Virus record (IMG/VR): IMGVR_UViG_3300024344_000157 | Coordinates: 1 to 20,852 of that record | Reading direction: 5' to 3' (one strand) | Source of the DNA: a virus | DNA: 20,852 nt | Shown here: one piece after another, positions 7,533 to 16,214 of the stretch | Layout: each line of letters starts with the position of its first letter | Position numbering within the stretch: the stretch's first letter is position 1 | Notes under the pieces: model-generated | The model's input: the letters and a program-made list of their open reading frames with translations, nothing else | Databases searched by the model: none | What the model was told of the DNA's origin: nothing | Made by a program: the position numbers and the translations under genes

Positions 7533-10500
7533 TTGATTGTTCTCCAAGATTTAAGTCTGACATTTGACTGTCTATGTCTAGCTCTTCTTCTGTTGTGTCT
7601 AAATACAGGGGCATCTCACTTGCACCACCTGCCTCACTTCTATCTCTTGAGTATTGGTCTGCTTCCTCTACAGTATCAAATCGTGGAAACTCTAGATTAG
7701 GGTTTCTTGCCTCAAAGTCCATCGCTGCAATCATTGCATCCTGCCCACTTAATTCTTGTGGTATATTTGTTTTTTTGTCTTTATATATAGTAGGATGTAA
7801 TACAACTGTACCATCCTCTAGTGTAGAAGACGTAGACTTTTCTGTTGCTTCCCTAGTTATGGGCGTAGTGTCTAATTCTGTTTGAGGTAATTCTTCTCGT
7901 ATAGACTCTCCCTGATCTAGCGGTACAAGTTCTGCGTCCTGCTCCACTTCATCGGACTCTATTTCTATTGTTTCTTTAGTGTCTTTCGGTATGAATTGAT
8001 TAATACTAGTTATCGTTGCTACTGGCCCTATGTATGAAGCTAAAACATTAGTATCATTTAAAGTTGAAAACTTTGCAGAAAGTTCTTTACTTATTTTTGT
8101 AGGATCTTTTGGATCAAATGTAATTGCTTTAAGAGTGGTTATATACTCGTTTGGCTTACCTACTTTAAATATATCTTTAATTTTTTTAGATGACCCTTTT
8201 ACGACTTGTTTTGCTAACACGGGCGGTAATGTTGCCTGAGAAAAAGGTTGCCTTACTACCTTATCTTTCGCCTTGCCTTGAGCAGTAAACACATTTTTCA
8301 TCTCATCATTTACAGGAATTGTTAAAAATACATCTCCTACTTCATTTGCCTGTTCATTTATTCTAAGAAGAAATCGTGATATGTAGCCCCCACTTGCTTC
8401 TGTATCTTTCCATGATGATATATTAGTGTCATCAAAGGCTGCTTCCTTTGCCCATTTATTTCCAAATTCTTTTTGATATTCTGCCCTACCTTGTGGCGTA
8501 TTTGGAGCATATGTAAACTTTTTAAATCTGGTTGTTTTTTCTATGCCCTCTGCGAATTGATATTCAGATAAATTATTAAATATAAGAGAGGCTTTGCCAT
8601 CAGGTTTGAATGCCAAAGATGCAGTAAGATTATATGATTCTTTGGCTGCCTTGAAAGCAGTGTTGCCGTATGCGTTACTGAATATTAAATCTACATAGCC
8701 AAGAACTACGTCTATGTTTTGATTATCAACATCTCCTTTTGTATATTTTATAACAGAATCTTTTACGTTAATATATGTTTCTAATAGTTCTTTTATATTT
8801 GGATTTTGGGGAAGTACGAAACCCTCTACAACAGGGGGAACGTGCATACTTAGCGATTTACCCAGAGTTAAAAATTGTAAAGGAATAGCACCTTTAGGTG
8901 GTGCAGATGTCGCTCCAGCCATTGTTCCTTGATATAATTTTTTCTTACCTGTAATTATATAGTTACTGGAACTTACGCCATCTTCAAATACATATGCATT
9001 GTTATATAGGGGCTTATCATACACAAATGCATTTTGGTTCATATCCCCACCATATATGGGGCCTACTGAACTATATTGTGATACTCCCTCTACTTTCTTA
9101 TAATTAACGCCATCAGGTAGTTGCTTAAAAGTCCAGTTATTACTACCAAAAGGGTCTAGCATAAATTTTACTTTTTCTTTTACGCCCTTTTTCTTTAATA
9201 CTTTATCAACAGCTACTGCTTGCTTTCTAGTGTATGAAGGTAGGGGGGTAGTACCCAATGGTAGATTTGTTGGCGCGGAAAGTTCTTCATCTGTCTGTTC
9301 TTTTCCAATTCCCCACTTTTTTTTCTGTTTTACTATCTCTTGAGAAAAAGGAATTTCTCCTTGCTCAATCGCCTCACTTAATTCTTTTCCTAGTATTTCT
9401 TCGCTAGATGCTCCTGCTGCTTTTGCTTTGTAATAAGCACTAGGGGTTAAAGTAGTGCCTTGTATCAAACTGGGATAAGGTTGTTGAAACGTCAGTTCCC
9501 CTTGACTAAATCTTTGAAAACCGCCTGTAGGATCAAAGCCCTGCTTCTGTGCTTTATATTCAGGAGTGCTTCTATATTTAGCAAGTAATATTTGTAGTGG
9601 CTCATTTATTTTGTTTGGGCCATCTCCAGAAGGAGAGAAGGTAAGTTCTTGCAGATCTTTTTCGTTTATTGGAGTAGGTTTTACTGCAACGGCATCATGT
9701 ACATCTATAGAGTCTTGTAAACTTTTTGATATATTACCCCATCTAGAACCATACGTATTAATAAAGTTATCAACTGCGTCATCAGCATTCATCCCAACAG
9801 CTTTAGTGGCCCTCTCTACAGTGTCTAGCAATTCTTCTTGGTTCATTCTGAATTGTGCTAGTGCTTTTTTAACCCCTTGCATATATGCTATGGGGTTTTT
9901 ATTATATGCATCCATAAGCACACTACGGGCTGCTTCATTTTTTTCACTAACTAACGAAGACCAATCTTCTATAGAATTAGAAGGTACATCAAAGAAAGAG
10001 GTTGAGTTAGGTTTATATCCACCCATAGCCCTAAAAGCACCAGACCCTCCAGCATCAAGTTGTATTAACTGAGCTTTGCCAGTTCCTAATTTTTTTCCAA
10101 ACGCTACATTATCTTTAGCTAAACCTATTGCATCCCAATCTTTCATAATGGCTGCGGCAACGTGTATTCTTCCCATGTCTTCTGGGTCTACAAAATCAAC
10201 TTTATAGGGTTCTATGTCCTCAATAAATTCTGATAGAATGAATACTTTTCCTTTACCATCTATATTTGCGTGTATTACTTTAACGTCTGGGGTTTTTGTA
10301 CCTGTTATTTGATACGCTTTAGCAGTTATAGCTTCTTGAGCAGCTTGCTCTGGATTATCATAATATTTAGCAATATACTCTATACCTGTTGCTTTATCTT
10401 TTATTTTAGCACCATCTGCTGAACCACCAGGTTTTGGCCCTATCGTTTCAAATTCTTCAAATTGAACCATATCAGAATCTTTTGCTTTTTTCAAATCATC

Positions 10501-12045
10501 TAGGACAGTTGCCGTATCCTGAAATTTTTTCTCAAATTCTGGGTCAGGAGACATACTCGAAGTTTCTAATATTGGATGGTCGTTTAAAGTAGTTTTATTT
10601 ATTTTTAAAGTGTCTGCCATCTCGTTTGCTTCTACCATATATTTATCAATATTTTTGTTTTGTAAATAGGTAAGGTAGTTAGATGCAAATTTTTTATCTA
10701 TTTGTTCAGTACTTGCTAATAGGTTTCCTTTTAAAACAAAACTTTCTTCTTCTTCTAACACATTAAATAAATCTTTATAATTATCTGGAGTTTTAGCATT
10801 TTTTACTGCTTTTAAAAACTCAATCTCGTCACTAGCAGATGGCACACCCTTAAATGGAAATGCGTCTTGTGCGTCTTCTGGTTTAGTTTTATATTTTTCT
10901 AGAAACTCTTCAGGTGTCATAGGTTTAACAGAATCAACGGCTTTTAAAATAGATTCTGGTACATTTGATTTATCTTGCTCTCCCAGTTCTTTTGCTAATT
11001 CAGAAAGTTCGTCATCAAATGGATCTTCTATTTCTGGTGGTTTATTTTCTTGTATAGATTTTAATAAGTTTTCCTCTATATCTGGTGCTTTTAGTGCTAA
11101 TTCTGTTTGTTTATCTACGGGAAGTTTTTCTGCTTCTGTTACAGGTGTTCCTAAAGGCTCTTCGTCTGTTGGTTTTGGCTCAACAGCTTTATCTAGCTCT
11201 TTATTAATTTCTGGCGATAACTTTTCTTTTACGGCTTCATATTTATTTGCCGTGTCTTCACCTTTAGCTTTTGCAAATGCCATCTTACGCATGGTATTTA
11301 ATTTTATAATACCTCTAACTGCACTCTCTGAAAGACCTAAAGCTATTAATGTTTCTATCCCGTTATTAACACGGTTTTCAAATTCTGTATTGTTAGGATT
11401 AGTAGCGAGTATTCTACCTAAAGTTTCTAACGCCTCTAAGTTATTTTCTTTAGATATATCTTCTACAAAATTAAAAAAGTTTTCTTCGTCTGGTGACATA
11501 CCGCCAAAACCAACTAGCGCATCTGCTGTTGCTGTTGCTACTAGGGGCCTAAAGCCTAAAGCTACTTGAAATATTCTTGCAAAGCCTATTGCAGGAACTG
11601 CATAACTAACCATTTCACCACCTGCTGTTCCTAATTTTCCTATAGTTTCCATTAAACGTCTGCCCCCTGCATCTTTCTCTGGGGCCTGTTCACTAGCAAA
11701 TTTTAAGAACTTACCTGATACACTTTTGCTAAGAGTATCTACGTATTCTTGATCCAACGCACCTACAAATGATGCAAAGTTTCCTCCTATCTTTCCTAGA
11801 CCGTGGAGTAGTCCAAAGGCTATAGATGTAGGAACCATGTACGTCGATTTAAGAGCAGCCTCTAAAGAAATAGTTTGAGGTACTTTTTCTTTTTCCGTAT
11901 CTAACTCTGTTAAAGTTTGTGCTATATTATATAATGGAGATCCCTTTGTAGATCTTCTTAGTCTGTCTTCTCTTCTAAGACGCTCTAGGGCTGATTCTAA
12001 ATTGCGGCGTGGTTCTTTAGCCATTTTATTGTTTTTTCCCATCAT
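7507..12045 (-). CDS. Giant internal virion protein with kinase-like domain, 1512 aa
   Basis: Largest gene in the window, in the slot where short-tailed phages keep ejection/internal proteins. The N-terminus is basic (NLESALERLRREDRLRRSTK). Residues about 64-97 and 145-182 are hydrophobic and Gly/Ala-rich (SIAFGLLHGLGKIGG; VSYAVPAIGFARIFQVALGF), suggesting membrane interaction. Residues about 280-520 are charged and linker-like. Residues 535-680 look like a protein-kinase-fold domain (see separate entry). Residues 1000-1350 are a mixed alpha/beta region I do not recognise. Residues 1411-1480 hold a small motif found near the ends of other phage virion proteins: LHPTIYKDKK, then PRFDTVEEADQYSRDRSEA. 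The C-terminus is acidic. Start ATG at 12045 (or the adjacent 12042) overlaps the 69-aa gene; ATG 12024 just after that gene's stop is a possible alternative, and no RBS is decisive. Ejection role is inferred from position and build; enzymatic activity is untested. Confidence 0.65.
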   Translation of the reverse strand: MMGKNNKMAKEPRRNLESALERLRREDRLRRSTKGSPLYNIAQTLTELDTEKEKVPQTISLEAALKSTYMVPTSIAFGLLHGLGKIGGNFASFVGALDQEYVDTLSKSVSGKFLKFASEQAPEKDAGGRRLMETIGKLGTAGGEMVSYAVPAIGFARIFQVALGFRPLVATATADALVGFGGMSPDEENFFNFVEDISKENNLEALETLGRILATNPNNTEFENRVNNGIETLIALGLSESAVRGIIKLNTMRKMAFAKAKGEDTANKYEAVKEKLSPEINKELDKAVEPKPTDEEPLGTPVTEAEKLPVDKQTELALKAPDIEENLLKSIQENKPPEIEDPFDDELSELAKELGEQDKSNVPESILKAVDSVKPMTPEEFLEKYKTKPEDAQDAFPFKGVPSASDEIEFLKAVKNAKTPDNYKDLFNVLEEEESFVLKGNLLASTEQIDKKFASNYLTYLQNKNIDKYMVEANEMADTLKINKTTLNDHPILETSSMSPDPEFEKKFQDTATVLDDLKKAKDSDMVQFEEFETIGPKPGGSADGAKIKDKATGIEYIAKYYDNPEQAAQEAITAKAYQITGTKTPDVKVIHANIDGKGKVFILSEFIEDIEPYKVDFVDPEDMGRIHVAAAIMKDWDAIGLAKDNVAFGKKLGTGKAQLIQLDAGGSGAFRAMGGYKPNSTSFFDVPSNSIEDWSSLVSEKNEAARSVLMDAYNKNPIAYMQGVKKALAQFRMNQEELLDTVERATKAVGMNADDAVDNFINTYGSRWGNISKSLQDSIDVHDAVAVKPTPINEKDLQELTFSPSGDGPNKINEPLQILLAKYRSTPEYKAQKQGFDPTGGFQRFSQGELTFQQPYPSLIQGTTLTPSAYYKAKAAGASSEEILGKELSEAIEQGEIPFSQEIVKQKKKWGIGKEQTDEELSAPTNLPLGTTPLPSYTRKQAVAVDKVLKKKGVKEKVKFMLDPFGSNNWTFKQLPDGVNYKKVEGVSQYSSVGPIYGGDMNQNAFVYDKPLYNNAYVFEDGVSSSNYIITGKKKLYQGTMAGATSAPPKGAIPLQFLTLGKSLSMHVPPVVEGFVLPQNPNIKELLETYINVKDSVIKYTKGDVDNQNIDVVLGYVDLIFSNAYGNTAFKAAKESYNLTASLAFKPDGKASLIFNNLSEYQFAEGIEKTTRFKKFTYAPNTPQGRAEYQKEFGNKWAKEAAFDDTNISSWKDTEASGGYISRFLLRINEQANEVGDVFLTIPVNDEMKNVFTAQGKAKDKVVRQPFSQATLPPVLAKQVVKGSSKKIKDIFKVGKPNEYITTLKAITFDPKDPTKISKELSAKFSTLNDTNVLASYIGPVATITSINQFIPKDTKETIEIESDEVEQDAELVPLDQGESIREELPQTELDTTPITREATEKSTSSTLEDGTVVLHPTIYKDKKTNIPQELSGQDAMIAAMDFEARNPNLEFPRFDTVEEADQYSRDRSEAGGASEMPLYLDTTEEELDIDSQMSDLNLGEQSNDELRQTL
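10006..10443 (-). other. Kinase-like (HipA / PI-kinase-like fold) domain within the 1512-aa protein
   Basis: Residues about 535-680 show kinase landmarks in the right order. They are a glycine-rich loop GPKPGGSADGAKI (536-548), a candidate ATP-binding Lys in YIAKYY (K560), and a helix-C Glu in QAAQEAITAKAYQITG (E571). A hinge-like strand FILSEFIED (602-610), a catalytic-loop-like segment DWDAIGLAKDN (636-646) and a metal-binding-like QLDAGGSGAFRAMGG (662-676, D664) follow. The D-x-D...DN then LDxGG arrangement is closer to HipA/phosphoinositide-kinase-like enzymes than to canonical Ser/Thr kinases (no HRD or DFG). All key positions seem filled, so an active enzyme is plausible. Confidence 0.55.
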
Positions 12046-12235
12046 TTATAACATTGGCCTTTAACTTTAGTAATTGATCTAGTATAGATATCTGGCCTTG
12101 ATACCTGTGTATTTCTACGGGAGAATCTGCATACGAAAGATTAGCAACTGCCCTTTCTCTTATGTAGCTTATGTGCTTTTCCAATTCTTCATATCGGGGA
12201 TGCGTAACTATATCCCGTAGTTTTTTGTACTCCAT
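12026..12235 (-). CDS. Small conserved helical protein next to portal, 69 aa
   Basis: Begins ATG at 12235, overlapping the portal stop as TAATG, so it is translationally coupled to portal. The sequence is helical and amphipathic: MEYKKLRDIVTHPRYEELEK, then a central helix, then IHRYQGQISILDQLLKLK. The THP...L and YQGQI-xL-xx-LL pattern is one I associate with short proteins beside portal genes in several phage groups. Its function is not known to me; a portal or head-vertex accessory role is possible. Its end overlaps the start of the 1512-aa gene by 20 nt if that gene begins at 12045. The gene is certainly in a coding position: frame, coupling and composition all agree. Confidence 0.7.
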   Translation of the reverse strand: MEYKKLRDIVTHPRYEELEKHISYIRERAVANLSYADSPVEIHRYQGQISILDQLLKLKANVINDGKKQ

Positions 12236-14370
12236 TATTGTAGTAATCCTGGGGGTAATCCTGCATTAGGTGGCGGTTCCTGCATCTGTTGTTGCTGTTG
12301 AGGTGCTTGTGGAGGATTACCTGAAAACTGTGGTTCTCCTGGTACTGGTACTCCACCTACACCTATGTTAGCATTACCTGCCCCTGTCATATCCATCTCG
12401 CCCTGTGGCGGTTGTTGTGGCCCTTGCTGTTGTTGCATCAAATATGTTTGCCTCAACATTTCCTCTGGTGTATTTGTAACTTTATTTGGATCTAGCATCA
12501 TCGACTTAGCTATCTCACGTATTATGTAAGGGAACTTAGCAAACGGTGCAAGTACAGGATTACTCGTTATTTGCAAGAAGGACATAAGCCGTTGTGACCT
12601 TACCTCGTTTTGCATCAGGCTTTCTAGTCCTCTAGCTTTAACTTCTAGGTCACCCTTTATGTCTTTGTTGTAGTTAAACTGCATATTGAACGCGAACATA
12701 GCCTGACCTAGTGGGCGTAGCATATAGTCATCAAAGTTTTTAACAACAGTTTTTATAGAACCTGCTGCTGCCCCCATCAACATAGAGATACCAGCTGCCG
12801 TTCTACCTACTCCCGAAACACCAGTTTGCCCGTGTGAAAATGACGGTATGCCTGTTGACTCATCAGCTAACACTCTGGCTTTATCAAACAACTGCATATT
12901 TTCGTTACTTACGTTAGGAAACTTAGTGCCAAATATAGCCTGTCCAGGCGCACCGCCTTGTCTTCTAAATACTTTTCCTGGGTATACTGTAAGATCTTGT
13001 CCTGGGGTTAAATTAGTTTCATCTACCTCTATAAGCAAGTTGCCAGACAAAACTGCATTATCCACTGCCATACGCATAAACCCATTCATCAGGGTCTGTG
13101 TATCATCCATGTTTTCGCCAACGCCAATACCAAAGAAGGCATATGGATTTAATTCATACGGAACAGCACAGTAAGGTATGCGTTTTGGTAGAAATGGATT
13201 GACCACAAACCGTAGCACTTCGCCATTACATATCCATACGTTTACCTGTAGTTCGTCTACCTCGCTGTATTCTTCTGGTATATCTATGCCAGATTCTTCT
13301 ACAAGTTCTCTGTCCATTACACCCCAATACTCTAGGGCTTCATATCTGTGTGTGTCGTACCCACGGGAACTTTCCTCATCCTGAGAATCAAGTAAGCTGG
13401 ATTCCCACCATTTTATGTTGTAGTTTTGGCCTTTTTCTATAGCCTCTGCAATAGAATCTTCTCTAAAAAATGGTCTGGTTCGTAAATTTCTTAATTGTGT
13501 TTTGGTAAGTTTGTGACGCTCTATTACGTAGTCGCACTCTTCTATATTAGATGCATCAGGGTCAGGATAAAAATTCCAAGAAGACACATGAGATACTTTA
13601 GGAACTGTCTTAATTGTTGGATCGTATTGCCCATCATCATCCCAGTTTGCATACTCTTTGGTTGTAGCAAACGGCCCTTTGAGTACACCAGTGCCAAACA
13701 GAGCGCATTCAAATGCAGTATTTCTAAGGTGCATACTGGCATCTGATTCTTCTAGCTGATCTTTTATCTGTTTTTCCATCATTTTTGCAGCGACCATTGC
13801 AGGATGAAAATTAACAGAAGATTGAGTTATGCCAAACCCCTCATTAAGTGTGTCTACATTTTCCAGTGCGTCTTTTAGTGGGCCTAGCTTTTCAGACAGG
13901 TCGCTTAATTCCGTAGCACCAGGAGGTAAAACTTTACCATCACCATCATAACCGTATAGATCTTTTGGCATTTCTCCTAAATCTACATCTTTAGGTTCAT
14001 TAGGATCAAAATTTACAGTTTCTGCTACGCCCTCTGGTAAAATTGTGGGTTCAATAGACAGAGGAAACTCGTTGTTTGCAAGTAATACATCTACTAATTG
14101 ACTGTACGCTGCTAATACTTTTGTCTTTGTTACTTTTATAAATACGCGAGATTTTTCTGCTTCAGTAAACTGTACATCAGGAGAGTATACGCCCCTATAG
14201 TTTTTATATGCACGTATCCAGTTTGACTCTTCCTGATATTTTGCATCTTCTGCCCTAGAAAATAATTTTTCTATATGATCAGTTATACCAGAAGCATCTT
14301 CAGTTTCTTGGTTACCATCTTCTAAATAGGAACTGGTGCTATCGTCTAAAAATTCTGTTTCGTCAGCCAT
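12235..14370 (-). CDS. Portal protein, 711 aa
   Basis: Forms the dodecameric ring at the unique vertex through which DNA enters and leaves. Encoded 13 nt after the large terminase stop, the standard order; an AAGG RBS lies 6 nt before ATG 14370. The body matches large podovirus portals: an acidic N-terminus, ESNWIRAYKNYRGVYSPDV (about 49-67), RVFIKVTKTKVLAAYSQLVD (about 75-94), then a wing region with DPDASNIEECDYVIER (about 271-286). The stem/crown region contains FGIGVGENMDDTQTLMNGFM and TAAGISMLMGAAAGSIKTVV. At 711 aa it is close to SU10/P22-type length. The last 69 residues (643-711) are low-complexity Gln/Pro/Gly (for example PQAPQQQQQMQEPPP), probably a disordered tail or the end of the barrel, and are hard to align. 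Confident from content and position. Confidence 0.85.
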   Translation of the reverse strand: MADETEFLDDSTSSYLEDGNQETEDASGITDHIEKLFSRAEDAKYQEESNWIRAYKNYRGVYSPDVQFTEAEKSRVFIKVTKTKVLAAYSQLVDVLLANNEFPLSIEPTILPEGVAETVNFDPNEPKDVDLGEMPKDLYGYDGDGKVLPPGATELSDLSEKLGPLKDALENVDTLNEGFGITQSSVNFHPAMVAAKMMEKQIKDQLEESDASMHLRNTAFECALFGTGVLKGPFATTKEYANWDDDGQYDPTIKTVPKVSHVSSWNFYPDPDASNIEECDYVIERHKLTKTQLRNLRTRPFFREDSIAEAIEKGQNYNIKWWESSLLDSQDEESSRGYDTHRYEALEYWGVMDRELVEESGIDIPEEYSEVDELQVNVWICNGEVLRFVVNPFLPKRIPYCAVPYELNPYAFFGIGVGENMDDTQTLMNGFMRMAVDNAVLSGNLLIEVDETNLTPGQDLTVYPGKVFRRQGGAPGQAIFGTKFPNVSNENMQLFDKARVLADESTGIPSFSHGQTGVSGVGRTAAGISMLMGAAAGSIKTVVKNFDDYMLRPLGQAMFAFNMQFNYNKDIKGDLEVKARGLESLMQNEVRSQRLMSFLQITSNPVLAPFAKFPYIIREIAKSMMLDPNKVTNTPEEMLRQTYLMQQQQGPQQPPQGEMDMTGAGNANIGVGGVPVPGEPQFSGNPPQAPQQQQQMQEPPPNAGLPPGLLQ

Positions 14371-14383
14371 GTTTTACCTTCTC

Positions 14384-15952
14384 TTAATATCCAAATACTG
14401 CATCAGCAGGTTTAAAAGTTTCTATAGCTGATGTTGAAGGATCTAAATCAAATATATTTCTAGGCACTGGTCTAGATTGTAGTCCATATCTTAATGCATC
14501 GTATAAATGGTCTTCTGAATGTGTATCTATATCCTCTGGGTTTCTTTTGTCTAACGGTAAAATAGGCAACTGTGCAATTAAATTTGTACACGTATTAAAT
14601 ATCTGTATCCCAGGCATATCTGTATCTTCATCTACACGCAACAGTCTGTGTACCTCATTTTTACCGCTTACCCTACTTCCTTTACTTCTATCTGATGGCC
14701 TAAATCTACAGCCTTCTAGTATCATTTGCTCTGCAAGGCTAGGGCCTGTATCGCCTCGTTTGTGCCAACATGAAGAGTCTAAAACTCCATACGCCATCTT
14801 ACCGTCTTGGTTTTCTAAATTCAATATAATTCTAGCCAACTCTACCGCCAAAACTTTTCTTACGTACAATTCTCTGTATACAACTAATGTATCATCTGGC
14901 GTAACCGCAAACCATAATACGGCAGAATAAGATCCGTACCCATAGTCACAGGCCCTAAATTTTCTCCACCCACTAGGTATATCATACGGTTGTATTACGT
15001 GGGTCTTTCTATCAAACTCTGTAAATGCAGCGCCCTCTGCAATATCCCAACTTCCGTATAGTAGTTGTTTTCTTTGTACCTCTGGCAGAGACAGTAGCAT
15101 TGTTTCGTAGTCACCCTCATTGTAAAGATATGGATTATCCTTTAAACTGGCTGGTATAAACCTTCTTTGAAACAATGGCTCCCCTGCTCTACTGTGACCT
15201 TTCGGGTATCTTAATACCTCCTTTGTTTCGGAATCTCTAGCCCAAAACGATTTGTTTGGGGTTGATGGATCTATAAACATCTTCTTAACCCAAGAATGTC
15301 CTGGCCCTCCTGGGTTTGTAGTCGCTCTCATATATACTTTTATCTCAGGGTTTGTTGACCTTAATCGAGATCTGAGATAATCCCAAGGAAACGCTGTAGG
15401 ATATTGCGTAAGCTCGTCAAAACCCACGTACGAAAAGCTTTGACCTTGGTAACGAAGTACGTCTTTATCCTGTTCCAAGTACGTGAGCCAAATTCTCGCA
15501 CCTGATGGAAAAGTCCATTGACTTTTTCTTTCAGACCATTTGGCCCCACGATAAAACTTCGGATATAGTTCCGTAGACTTGTGAATAAGTTCCCTAAGTT
15601 CGTCATTTGTTCTCCTAAGTATAAGTGCGCTATGATCAGACTGTTTACAGTACCTCAATGGGTCTATTAATAGCGCAAAACTTTTACCTCCTCCAGCAGC
15701 ACCCCCGTACAGTACTTCTCTTTCTGGTGCATCTATAAACTCTTGTTGTGGCCCCTTGTTTAACGTAACATAACTAGTATTAATCTGTTCTTTTTGTTCT
15801 TCGCTAGGCGAGGAGTTCGTCTGCCCATTCGGTGTCGATTCTATCTCCTCTTTGTTCAACTGAAGCGTAGAGGATTTTTTCTTGGATGCTTTTCTCTTTT
15901 TGGGCGTACTCTTTCGCTTTGGAGGCATAATGTTTGTACGATTGGACTGCAT
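14384..15952 (-). CDS. terL: Terminase large subunit (TerL), 522 aa
   Basis: ATP-driven DNA packaging motor and headful/end-cutting nuclease. The ATPase part has Walker A GGAAGGGKS (83-91), Walker B-type SYVGFDE (174-180) and a coupling-type motif TTNPGGPGHSW (211-221). The C-terminal RNase H-like nuclease has acidic residues in place: FRACDYG (D336), YGVLDSS (D392) and SEDHLYDALRYGL (D481/D485). The first 60 residues are an extra Lys-rich, probably disordered extension (KRKSTPKKRKASKKKSS) absent from compact TerL proteins. Its coding sequence overlaps the upstream HTH gene by 149 nt in another frame. Start ATG 15952 follows a GA-rich purine stretch; ATG 15928 is an alternative with no RBS. 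The next gene is portal. Assignment is very secure. Confidence 0.93.
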   Translation of the reverse strand: MQSNRTNIMPPKRKSTPKKRKASKKKSSTLQLNKEEIESTPNGQTNSSPSEEQKEQINTSYVTLNKGPQQEFIDAPEREVLYGGAAGGGKSFALLIDPLRYCKQSDHSALILRRTNDELRELIHKSTELYPKFYRGAKWSERKSQWTFPSGARIWLTYLEQDKDVLRYQGQSFSYVGFDELTQYPTAFPWDYLRSRLRSTNPEIKVYMRATTNPGGPGHSWVKKMFIDPSTPNKSFWARDSETKEVLRYPKGHSRAGEPLFQRRFIPASLKDNPYLYNEGDYETMLLSLPEVQRKQLLYGSWDIAEGAAFTEFDRKTHVIQPYDIPSGWRKFRACDYGYGSYSAVLWFAVTPDDTLVVYRELYVRKVLAVELARIILNLENQDGKMAYGVLDSSCWHKRGDTGPSLAEQMILEGCRFRPSDRSKGSRVSGKNEVHRLLRVDEDTDMPGIQIFNTCTNLIAQLPILPLDKRNPEDIDTHSEDHLYDALRYGLQSRPVPRNIFDLDPSTSAIETFKPADAVFGY

Positions 15953-16214
15953 TCTGTCTATCTCTCTCTTTAGTTATTAGTTTATGTAGTGCCTGATACG
16001 TTATGGTTCTCCCCGTCTTGGCAGATAGCCACCTAGAAACTTCCCTGTAACTGCAAGTCTTCAAATATTCTTTGGCCTCAAGTAGGGCATCTAACTGCTC
16101 CTGTATAGGCAACAGTATAGTATTATCATTCGGATCAGCCTCATACCCAAACGGTATCTGTCGGCTCTTCCTTACAACTGACCTCCAAGTATTTTTAGTG
16201 GGTGTTTCTTCCAT
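15804..16214 (-). CDS. HTH DNA-binding protein adjacent to terminase, 136 aa
   Basis: The start is placed at ATG 16214; the longer frame begins with TTG at 16265 deep inside the TerS gene and is not favoured. It overlaps TerS by 20 nt and TerL by 149 nt. The N-terminal half contains IPFGYEADPNDNTILLPIQ followed by a helix and then SYREVSRWLSAKTGRTITYQ and ALHKLITKERDR. The segment SYREVSRWLSAKTGRTI looks like the turn and recognition part of a helix-turn-helix. This IPFGY-LPI-EQL-REV-WLS-KTGR pattern recurs next to terminase genes in marine phages, sometimes annotated as small terminase or resolvase-like HTH. The C-terminal 50 residues are a charged helix. A DNA-recognition role in packaging alongside TerS is likely but inferred. 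RBS is weak; translational coupling to TerS is probable. Confidence 0.65.
   Translation of the reverse strand: MEETPTKNTWRSVVRKSRQIPFGYEADPNDNTILLPIQEQLDALLEAKEYLKTCSYREVSRWLSAKTGRTITYQALHKLITKERDRQNAVQSYKHYASKAKEYAQKEKSIQEKILYASVEQRGDRIDTEWADELLA

Noticed and set aside
7533-7547. TTG start for the 422-aa internal protein
   Set aside because: TTGGAG contains the GGAG that serves as RBS for ATG 7532, so it is upstream of the true start.
15361-15606. 81-codon minus-strand frame inside terL
   Set aside because: It is out of frame with TerL across conserved ATPase sequence (Walker B region) and has no RBS.
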